From assembly GCA_001830475.1 (NCBI GenBank), contig MIAC01000104.1, positions 293 to 6,637 of the forward strand: a stretch of DNA of 6,345 nucleotides, written 5' to 3'. Within the stretch, counting starts at the first letter, position 1, and every line of letters starts with the position of its first letter. Shown in pieces: positions 1 through 4,891 of the stretch. The translations under genes and the position numbers were made by a program. The notes under the pieces were generated by a model that worked only from the letters and a program-made list of their open reading frames with translations, was not told where the DNA came from and searched no databases. This stretch comes from Rhodospirillales bacterium RIFCSPLOWO2_12_FULL_67_15 (lineage in GTDB: Bacteria; Pseudomonadota; Alphaproteobacteria; Rhodospirillales; 2-12-FULL-67-15).

Positions 1-756
1 CATGTAGCTCGGCACCGCGAACCCGGCCGCGAACTCGCCCTTGGCCACGACCGAGGGCACGTCGCGGCTGCGGGCGGTGAAGATGCCGGTATTGCCGCCG
101 AGGCGTTTCAGCCACTCCCAGCCCTTGGCGTCGCCGTCGCGCTGGAGAATGACTTCGTAGGTCGCGTGGCTGCTGCTCGAACGCGTCGGCGCGCATTGCG
201 CGACGTGGCCCTTCAGCTTCGGATTGAGCAGGTCGTCCCAGTCTTTCGGCTCGGGAACGCCGAGGCGTTGCAGAACCTTCGGATGGTAGACGAACCCGTA
301 CGGTTCGAGCACCGTGCCGATCCAAAAGCCCTTGGGATCCTTGAGCGGAATGGGCTTCGGCTTGCCGATGCTCGTCGGAATCGAATCGACGACGGCCTTC
401 GGCAGGTTGAGCTTCGCGAGCAGCTTCTGCTCGGTCAGCTTGTCGAAGAGCGCGCTCTCGCCGCCCCAGAAGATGTCGGCGCCGGGCCGGCCCTTCCATT
501 CGACGATGCGCCCGTAGGCGACCGGCGTTCCGGCCGCTAGCGAGCTCGTCTTGAGAGTGATGTTCCATTTTTCCTTGGCGAACTTAGCGAAGTCCGCCAG
601 CGTCGGGTCGGTGAGGGTCTTCGCGACCGGCGTGATGAGGACCAGCTCGCCCTCGATCGCGGGTGTTTGCTGCGCCGCCGCCGGAGGCGCCGCGACGAGC
701 ACGCCGGCGAACGCGCCGGCCAGCATGAAGGCGAGTGTTTTCAACGGTCTATCCAT
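1..756 (-). CDS. Periplasmic substrate-binding protein of an ABC transporter (iron/polyamine-like), C-terminus beyond window
   Basis: This gene reads leftward from an ATG at 756-754 and stays open for 252 codons to the window edge, so the C-terminus is missing. The start is supported by an AAAGGGGA ribosome-binding site about 5 bases upstream and by a classic signal peptide: positively charged MDRPLK, a hydrophobic stretch (residues 7-22) and an AAA-Q cleavage region near residue 28. The mature part resembles COG1840/SBP_bac type binding proteins: GADIFWGG (92-99), EPYGFVYHP (151-159), DWDDLLNPKLKGHVA (172-186) and a serine-rich ligand-site-like TRSSSSHATYE (191-201). Known members deliver ferric iron, polyamines, thiamine or phosphonates to an inner-membrane permease and ATPase. 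The substrate cannot be named here, and the permease and ATPase genes would lie left of the window. An FNR/FixK-type box upstream suggests control by oxygen. Family call is confident, substrate is not. Confidence 0.85.
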   Translation of the reverse strand, partial: MDRPLKTLAFMLAGAFAGVLVAAPPAAAQQTPAIEGELVLITPVAKTLTDPTLADFAKFAKEKWNITLKTSSLAAGTPVAYGRIVEWKGRPGADIFWGGESALFDKLTEQKLLAKLNLPKAVVDSIPTSIGKPKPIPLKDPKGFWIGTVLEPYGFVYHPKVLQRLGVPEPKDWDDLLNPKLKGHVAQCAPTRSSSSHATYEVILQRDGDAKGWEWLKRLGGNTGIFTARSRDVPSVVAKGEFAAGFAVPSYM

Positions 757-809
757 GGCATTCCCCTTTCGAGAAAAGATGCGTTGCCGCCAATCTGATA
801 GCCACAACC

Positions 810-851
810 AGTCTACTAGCCGCGGCGTCAAGGAGATTTGATCCGCATCAA
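810..851 (-). promoter_or_regulatory. FNR/FixK-type box with spaced -10 element, promoter of the substrate-binding protein gene
   Basis: TTGATCCGCATCAA at 838-851 is a perfect TTGAT-N4-ATCAA palindrome, the consensus for FNR, Anr and FixK oxygen-responsive activators. Reading leftward, a TAGACT hexamer (815-810, four of six matches to TATAAT) begins after exactly 22 bases. That is the spacing expected when an FNR dimer is centred at -41.5 of a class II promoter. The inferred transcript would start near 803 and have a leader of about 47 bases before the ATG at 756. The box and spacing are seen directly; activation under low oxygen is inference. A CRP-family regulator with a similar recognition helix could also bind. 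Confidence 0.65.
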
Positions 852-882
852 TATTACAAGAAGTTTCAGGCGCAAGATGCGG

Positions 883-902
883 AAAATAGCCGGTTTCCCG
901 GC
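883..902 (-). terminator. Intrinsic terminator after gpsA
   Basis: On the minus strand the sequence reads GCCGG-GAAA-CCGGC followed by TATTTT: a perfect five-base-pair GC stem, a stable GNRA-type tetraloop (GAAA) and a short U tract. It begins 4 bases past the gpsA stop codon. The stem is short and the U tract is interrupted by one A, so efficiency may be moderate. It separates gpsA from the substrate-binding protein gene, which has its own promoter signals. Confidence 0.6.
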
Positions 903-906
903 CCGG

Positions 907-1911
907 CTAAACGATGCCCAAAAGTTCGGGGCCGGTCGGATGCGCCAGCAATTCCGCCATCGCCGCGTCGATGTCGGCGCCGTGGTGGAGCACCCGATCG
1001 ACCGCCGCCGGAATCGCCAGGTCGATGCCGAGGCGGCGGCCGAGCTCGGCCACGGATTCGGCCGAGGCCACGCCTTCGGTCACCGCCCTGCGCTCGGCCA
1101 GGATGTCGGCGAGCTTGCGTCCCTCGCCGAGCGCGATCCCGAGCGACGTGTTGCGCGATTCCGAGGCGGTGCAGGTGAGGACCAGATCGCCGATCCCGGC
1201 AAGGCCCATCAGGTTGGCCGGGTTGCCGCCCTTGGCGCGCGCCAGCAGCGCCATCTCGTAGAGACCGCGGGTGATGAGGAGCGCGCGCGCGCCGGCGCCG
1301 AGCTTGCGCCCGGCGACGATGCCGCAGGCGATCGCGAGAACGTTCTTGACCGCGCCGCCGATGGCGGCGCTGATCGGATCGTCGATGGTGTAGACCCGGA
1401 ACGTGCGGGTGCCGAGGGCGCGCGCCAAGCGTTCGCCGACGGCGCGGTTGGCGCACGCGAGCGTGACCCCGATCGGCAGCCCGGCCGCGACCTCGCGGGC
1501 GAAGGACGGTCCCGCGAGCACCGCGATCGGTGATTCGGGCAGGGTTTCGGCCACGACCTCGGGCATGAGCGCGCAACTCCCGCGCTCGATCCCCTTCGCG
1601 CACGAAACCACCGGAATTCCCGGCCGCAACGACGGACGCAGCCGCTCCGCGACCGCGCGGAGAAACTGGGAAGGCACCACCAGCAACACGCCGTCGGCGC
1701 CTTGCACCGCCGCGGCCAGATCGGTCGTCGCCGCGATCCCGCTTTCGACCGGAAGGTCCGGAAGGAAGACCGGGTTGCCCCTGCCGGCGTTGATCGCCTC
1801 GGCGACTTCCGCCTCGCGCGCCCACAAAACCACTTCTTGGCCGGCGCGCCGCGCGGCGCAGGCCATCGCCGTTCCGAACGAACCGGCCCCGATGACGGCG
1901 ATTCTGCCCAT
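907..1911 (-). CDS. gpsA: NAD(P)H-dependent glycerol-3-phosphate dehydrogenase
   Basis: GpsA reduces dihydroxyacetone phosphate to sn-glycerol 3-phosphate in the cytoplasm, supplying the backbone for phospholipid synthesis. The 334-residue product has the usual family length (about 330-340). It opens with the Rossmann dinucleotide motif GAGSFGTA (residues 8-15), then SCAKGIE (103-109, with substrate-site Lys106), LAGPSFARE (132-140), GGAVKNVLAIACGI (185-198, with catalytic Lys189), and GLAGIGDLVLTCT with SRN (236-254), which contributes to phosphate and cofactor binding. All key residues are present. The ATG at 1911-1909 sits directly before the Rossmann motif and has a weak GGGTGA upstream. 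The gene ends in TAG and is followed at once by a hairpin terminator. In many alphaproteobacteria gpsA follows tsaD; here it is the first gene leftward of a divergent gap. No clear promoter was recognised for it. Confidence 0.97.
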   Translation of the reverse strand: MGRIAVIGAGSFGTAMACAARRAGQEVVLWAREAEVAEAINAGRGNPVFLPDLPVESGIAATTDLAAAVQGADGVLLVVPSQFLRAVAERLRPSLRPGIPVVSCAKGIERGSCALMPEVVAETLPESPIAVLAGPSFAREVAAGLPIGVTLACANRAVGERLARALGTRTFRVYTIDDPISAAIGGAVKNVLAIACGIVAGRKLGAGARALLITRGLYEMALLARAKGGNPANLMGLAGIGDLVLTCTASESRNTSLGIALGEGRKLADILAERRAVTEGVASAESVAELGRRLGIDLAIPAAVDRVLHHGADIDAAMAELLAHPTGPELLGIV

Positions 1912-2035
1912 GGTTCACCCGCTCGGCTTGCCCGACTCGCCCGCGGTCGCGGGGGGCGGCATTCCTCCCGTCATTGCAACCGACAGACTACCAACGGGGC
2001 AACGGCGTGAGATACAAGGGCAAAATTTTGAAAAC

Positions 2036-2080
2036 CTTCGCCCTCGCTCTGAGCTTATCGAAGCCGGAAGGTAAGCCGGC
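2036..2080. repeat. REP-like inverted repeat with an adjoining hairpin
   Basis: Positions 2036-2063 have outer arms CTTCG (2036-2040) and CGAAG (2059-2063) and an inner CTC-T-GAG palindrome (2047-2053). The core GCTCTGAGCTTATCGAAG resembles, from memory, the short interspersed element with a TGAGCTTGTCGAAGG core found in many proteobacterial genomes. Immediately next to it GCCGG (2063-2067) and CCGGC (2076-2080) form a second inverted repeat around an 8-base loop. Only one copy is visible in this window, so repeat status rests on recall of the motif. Confidence 0.45.
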
Positions 2081-2119
2081 GAGTTCTCCCGCGGCCTGCG
2101 AGCACCAAGCCAGAGTCCA

Positions 2120-2151
2120 TTAAGGGGGTCTTAACCATAACCCTCTAGAAT
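2120..2151 (+). promoter_or_regulatory. CtrA-type box and -10 element, promoter of the beta-barrel operon
   Basis: TTAAGGGGGTCTTAAC (2120-2135) is an exact TTAA-N7-TTAAC, the full binding site of the alphaproteobacterial cell-cycle regulator CtrA, and it continues as TTAACCAT. A TAGAAT hexamer (2146-2151, five of six matches to TATAAT) lies downstream. No sigma-70 -35 match exists at the proper distance; that slot (about 2123-2128) is inside the box, the arrangement typical of CtrA-activated promoters. The predicted start is near 2158, giving a leader of about 64 bases. Site and -10 are seen; CtrA control is inference. Confidence 0.6.
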
Positions 2152-2221
2152 TTGCGGGTTGATCCCCGCCAGACCCTCAACATCTTGCGGCGGGGCGGAT
2201 GGATCTGGGCCCGTGGCAAAT

Positions 2222-3493
2222 ATGGCGAACGGCGCACGGCGGCGCGCGTTTCTTCGAACGTGGGTGGGGGCCGCGCTCGCGCTTCTCGCCCTTCCGGCCA
2301 CGGCCGAAACGCCCGTGAAGGATGCGACCGAGCTTGCCCTGCACGAGCCGCTTCCCCTCGAGGAGGAGCCCGAGGGCCCCGGCGTGCGTCTCGGCGCTTT
2401 CCTTCTCTTTCCCGTCCTCGGGGTGAGCGAGATTTACGACGACAACATCTTCGCCGCCCGCGACAACCGCAAGCACGACTTCGTCACGGTGGTCGCGCCG
2501 TCGCTGACCGCGATTGCCGACGGCCCCGATGAATACGTTCGCCTTCGCGCCGGCGGCCAGATCGGCCGCTACAAGATGCACGGCAGCGAGGATTACGCCG
2601 ACGGCAACACCTCGGCGGAAGGGCGCCTCGATCTTTCGCCCGCGACCCGGATCTTCGGCGGCGCCTGGCTCGGCCCCGACCACGAGGAGCGCGAATCCTC
2701 CGACGAGGTCTTCGGCCGCGAGCCGACCCGTTATTTCGACCTCCAGGGCTACGGCGGCATCCGGCACCGGATCGGGCCCCTTTCGGTCCGCCTCGGCGGG
2801 CGAGTCGAGCGGCTCGACTTCCGCGACACCAAAAGCAGCACCGGCGAGATCAACAACGACGACCGCGACCGGACGGCCTATGCCGGCGGCGCACGGATTA
2901 GCTTCGACCTTTTTCCCGAGTTCGAACCGTTCGCGCAAGCCGGATTCGATTTCCGCCGCTACGATACGGCCACCGACGACAATCGCTTTGCCCGCGATTC
3001 GAACGGCCGGCGCCTCGTCCTCGGGGCGCGGCTTTCGCCGATCCCCGATCTTTCCTTGCAGGCCTTCGCCGGAGCCATGACCCAGGACTACGACGACGAC
3101 CGGCTCAAGGGCGTGCATCGGCCCGCGCTCGGCGCGAGCATGAGTTGGCAGGCCGCGCCGAAGACGCGGATCGGGGCGTTTCTCGACCGAACCATCGAAG
3201 AGACCACGCTCGCCAACGCCGCTTCGACCGTCGAGACGGTCGGCGCCCTGACGCTCCGCCAGGAGATCGCCGAGCGGCTCGTCGTCCACGCCCGCGCCGG
3301 CGCGGGGCAAAGCCGGTTCGCCGGCATCGGCCGCGAAGACGAACTCGTCTTCGCCGGGGCGACCGTCACTTGGCGGATCAACTCTCGAATTTCCTTGATC
3401 GGGGAGTATCATTGGACCGGCCTGACCTCGACCGTGGACGGCGAGGCCTATCGCCGCAACCGGGCCCTGATCGGCGTGGAAGGAAGGTTCTAG
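2222..3493 (+). CDS. Outer-membrane beta-barrel protein (putative porin, BBP2_2 type)
   Basis: The 423-residue product starts with a Sec signal peptide: MANGARRR, then a hydrophobic run (about residues 9-25) and a PATA-ET cleavage region near residue 28. The rest is an acidic, Asp/Arg/Gly-rich chain of alternating polar and hydrophobic residues typical of outer-membrane strands, ending GVEGRF with a C-terminal phenylalanine as expected for BAM-dependent insertion. An early YDDNIFAARDNRKHDFV stretch just after the first strand is the hallmark I associate with BBP2_2 (PF10082) proteins, common in alphaproteobacteria and sometimes near exopolysaccharide genes. Transported substrate, if any, is unknown. 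I chose the ATG at 2222 because it directly precedes the signal peptide; there is no strong ribosome-binding site, and GTG 2213 or TTG 2159 in the same frame are possible starts. The next gene begins on the base after the stop, so the two are probably cotranscribed. Confidence 0.82.
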   Translation: MANGARRRAFLRTWVGAALALLALPATAETPVKDATELALHEPLPLEEEPEGPGVRLGAFLLFPVLGVSEIYDDNIFAARDNRKHDFVTVVAPSLTAIADGPDEYVRLRAGGQIGRYKMHGSEDYADGNTSAEGRLDLSPATRIFGGAWLGPDHEERESSDEVFGREPTRYFDLQGYGGIRHRIGPLSVRLGGRVERLDFRDTKSSTGEINNDDRDRTAYAGGARISFDLFPEFEPFAQAGFDFRRYDTATDDNRFARDSNGRRLVLGARLSPIPDLSLQAFAGAMTQDYDDDRLKGVHRPALGASMSWQAAPKTRIGAFLDRTIEETTLANAASTVETVGALTLRQEIAERLVVHARAGAGQSRFAGIGREDELVFAGATVTWRINSRISLIGEYHWTGLTSTVDGEAYRRNRALIGVEGRF

Positions 3494-3859
3494 ATGATTC
3501 CGCCCCGCAACCTTCGAATCGCCACGGTCGCCTGCGGCGCGGGCGCTTTCGCGATTGCTTGCCTGATCCCATTCGTGCTGCAAGCCGGGGGGGTGAAGCT
3601 CGGGCCCGATATGCCCCTCCGGTTTGCCCAGGACAAAGGCAAAAGCGGCGACGGCGGCAAGGGCGGCGATCCCCCCGGTCCTCCCATCACCCCTCCCGGC
3701 CAAAACGGCACGCCGCCCGGGCAGCAGAAGAACGGCGCCGCGCCGGCCGTGCCCACCGACCACGAGTCCGGCGTCCACGGCGCCGCCGGCCGCGACAGCG
3801 GCGCCTTCGGCACGCCCTCGGGCCTGCGCGGGACCCGCGAGGTGCCCGAGGGGCGCTAG
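3494..3859 (+). CDS. Small Gly/Pro-rich exported or membrane-anchored protein
   Basis: The 121-residue product is not a family I recognise. Residues 9-31 form a hydrophobic segment after a short basic N-terminus (MIPPRNLR), so it is either a signal peptide or a single membrane anchor with the remainder in the periplasm. Residues 45-80 are low complexity: first Lys/Gly/Asp-rich (DKGKSGDGGKGGD), then Pro/Gly-rich (PPGPPITPPGQNGTPPGQQ). The last 40 residues are hydrophilic and probably disordered. The ATG begins immediately after the TAG of the beta-barrel gene, with an AAGGAAGG ribosome-binding site inside that gene's last codons, indicating translational coupling. A periplasmic or wall-spanning partner of the barrel is a reasonable but unproven idea. 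Expression is supported by the tight junction and ribosome-binding site rather than by homology. Confidence 0.68.
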   Translation: MIPPRNLRIATVACGAGAFAIACLIPFVLQAGGVKLGPDMPLRFAQDKGKSGDGGKGGDPPGPPITPPGQNGTPPGQQKNGAAPAVPTDHESGVHGAAGRDSGAFGTPSGLRGTREVPEGR

Positions 3860-3870
3860 TATTTGGGCCC

Positions 3871-4188
3871 ATGCCCAAGCCCTTCAAATCCATCGACGAG
3901 ATCGACCCCGCCGACGTCGCGCGGCTCGCGCGCGCGGTCGAGCGGTTGACCTTCGAGGACGCGCGCGCTTTCGCCGAGGCCGATCCCGCCGACTTTTGCG
4001 ACCCGGCCGACGTCGGCGGCGTGTTCGCCGACCGCGAGCTGGATGGAATGATTCTCTATCCCGAACACGTCCGCCATGTGGTCGTGCGCTCCGCGCGCGC
4101 AAGTCCGCGTGACGAATACGGCATGGCGACAACGGCCTGCGCCTATCTCGCGTTCAGCCACGCGGCTTTTTCCGGAGCCGCGGTCTGA
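3871..4188 (+). CDS. Unrecognised cytoplasmic protein, apparently interrupted by an in-frame TGA
   Basis: The 105-codon frame starts at an ATG 11 bases after the preceding stop and ends at TGA 4186-4188. The product begins MPKPFKSIDEIDPADVARLA, with no signal peptide or membrane segment, and is rich in Ala, Asp and Arg in its first 60 residues. I do not recognise a domain. No good ribosome-binding site lies close to the ATG; a GAGGGG stands about 18 bases upstream, so translation may depend on coupling to the previous gene. The frame continues in register for 38 more codons with coding-like composition, so the intact protein was probably 144 residues. If the TGA is genuine, this copy is truncated by about a quarter. 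Codon use matches the neighbours. Confidence 0.6.
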   Translation: MPKPFKSIDEIDPADVARLARAVERLTFEDARAFAEADPADFCDPADVGGVFADRELDGMILYPEHVRHVVVRSARASPRDEYGMATTACAYLAFSHAAFSGAAV

Positions 4189-4305
4189 GACAACGTCACC
4201 GGCCGCCCCCATTTTCGCCTGATCGAGCTTTACCTGCGCGACGAGACCGCCTTCCGCGCTTGGCTGAGGCGGCGCGAGGACGAGCCGGACCCACCAAAGA
4301 CCTGA
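4189..4305 (+). pseudogene. In-register continuation of the 3871 gene beyond TGA
   Basis: From 4189 the same frame runs 38 codons to a second TGA (4303-4305). About 32 of the 38 third positions are G or C, as in the real genes here. The encoded peptide looks like the end of a folded protein, with HFRLIELYLRDETAFRAWL in the middle and a charged RRREDEPDPPKT tail. It has no ATG, GTG or TTG codon in frame, so it cannot easily be a separate gene. A TGG (Trp) to TGA change, or an error in the sequence, would explain the split. Confidence 0.55.
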
Positions 4306-4422
4306 ATTCTCTCGACGGTTCCCGCCGCCCTATTTCCGCCACGGGTTTCGAGTTCAATGAATGAAGGTGCCGCGGGCGCCTGGATCGCGCCTGGGCCGAG
4401 CCGACAAAACGGACGCCTTGCC

Positions 4423-4749
4423 GTGAACCTTCGCCCCGTTCGCCTCCGCCTTTGTGCACCCGCCGCGGTAGTACTCGGCCTATTGTTCGCCTCGCCGCCC
4501 GTAATCGCCGACGCCGATTTCGAGATCGTCAAGGCGACCGCCGACAAAGTCTGGCGGCTCGACAAGCGGACCGGGGAGATTTCCATCTGCGGCCTCGAAG
4601 CGGCCCAACTCGTCTGCACCCCGGCCAAGGAAAAAAGTGCGGGCCGCATGATGTTCGTCCACAGAGGCTGGGCGCATCACGGCACCAGGAAGCCCTGGAG
4701 ACCGATCGTCGTCGCCAAGCCGGTGCATGGCGTAAAGGCGAGAAAATGA
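4423..4749 (+). CDS. Small secreted protein with a two-cysteine motif
   Basis: From a GTG at 4423 the product is 108 residues: basic MNLRPVRLRLC, a hydrophobic signal segment (residues 11-25) and a likely cleavage near VIADA-DF (27-33). The mature part contains VWRLDKRTGEISIC (43-56) and a second cysteine nine residues on (Cys56 and Cys65), which could form a disulfide in the periplasm. Short secreted alphaproteobacterial proteins with a similar RLDxxTGxxxxC pattern exist to my recollection, without assigned function. The tail is basic (KPWRP to KARK). An ATG at 4357 in the same frame would add 22 residues ahead of the signal peptide, so I prefer GTG, which has a GGA about 9 bases upstream. 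The 117 bases before it showed no clear promoter. A 34-codon ORF overlaps the stop by ATGA. Confidence 0.65.
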   Translation: MNLRPVRLRLCAPAAVVLGLLFASPPVIADADFEIVKATADKVWRLDKRTGEISICGLEAAQLVCTPAKEKSAGRMMFVHRGWAHHGTRKPWRPIVVAKPVHGVKARK

Positions 4750-4850
4750 AAATGAAAAAGATCCTGCTGTCGCCCTTCGTCAGAAGCCGGCCCAGGCGTC
4801 AAGGGATGGCGCGGGGGCCGCGCATTGATCTTTACCGCCCGGGGACTTAA
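4746..4850 (+). CDS. Doubtful 34-residue ORF overlapping the previous stop
   Basis: ATGA at 4746-4749 makes the start of this ORF overlap the stop of the small secreted protein gene, and an AAAGG lies about 8 bases upstream. The product starts MKMKKILLS, like the beginning of a signal peptide, but then becomes an Arg/Pro-rich tail with no hydrophobic core. It could be a small coupled gene, the remnant of a secreted-protein gene, or chance. The putative ettA -35 and -10 elements lie inside its end, which argues mildly against it. Confidence 0.2.
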   Translation: MKMKKILLSPFVRSRPRRQGMARGPRIDLYRPGT

Positions 4851-4853
4851 ATA
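4825..4853 (+). promoter_or_regulatory. Putative sigma-70 promoter of ettA
   Basis: TTGATC (4825-4830, four of six matches to TTGACA) is followed after 16 bases by TTAAAT (4847-4852, four of six matches to TATAAT), in a locally AT-rich patch within GC-rich DNA. The predicted transcript would start near 4859, leaving a leader of about 33 bases before the ettA ATG. No terminator was found between the preceding gene and this site, so read-through is also possible. Confidence 0.42.
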
Positions 4854-4891
4854 AGCCGCTCCCAAAGACTGAAAACCCGCCGAGGACCGCG

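Larger units (their letters stand above)
1912..2221. other. Divergent intergenic region between gpsA and the beta-barrel gene
   Basis: This 310-base gap separates the leftward gpsA from the rightward beta-barrel gene. I see no convincing gene in it on either strand. From left to right it holds a GC-rich stretch next to gpsA, a perfect palindrome CAAAATTTTG (2021-2030) in a small AT-rich island, a REP-like inverted repeat (2036-2063), a second inverted repeat (2063-2080), a CtrA-type box with a -10 hexamer (2120-2151), and the untranslated leader of the next gene. A gpsA promoter must lie here, but no good -35/-10 pair stood out on the minus strand. Confidence 0.6.

Noticed and set aside
826..831. 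TTGACG as a -35 element for the substrate-binding protein gene
   Set aside because: No acceptable -10 hexamer lies 16-18 bases downstream (GTTGTG is there), and it is only 10 bases from the TAGACT that fits the FNR-type arrangement.
866..1918. Long minus-strand open frame of 350 codons overlapping gpsA
   Set aside because: It is offset from the gpsA frame, its product is Arg/Gly-rich without any recognisable motif, and gpsA has all family motifs. It is a by-product of high GC content.
2177..3778. 533-codon minus-strand frame opposite the beta-barrel gene
   Set aside because: The plus-strand frame has a signal peptide, barrel-like pattern and C-terminal Phe. The opposite product is a low-complexity Gly/Val/Ala/Arg sequence expected as the mirror of high-GC coding DNA.
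3145..4188. One 347-codon plus-strand gene ending at 4188
   Set aside because: Its first 240 codons are an Arg-rich off-frame reading of the barrel and Gly/Pro-rich genes. Only the part from ATG 3871 looks like a protein.
4186..4230. Selenocysteine insertion element after the in-frame TGA
   Set aside because: I looked for a stem-loop with a GU-containing apical loop at the usual distance and found only weak, poorly placed pairing. Trp-to-stop change or sequence error is simpler.
4771..4820. Possible terminator before ettA
   Set aside because: CGGCCC and GGGGCCG arms are separated by a long loop and not followed by a T tract.
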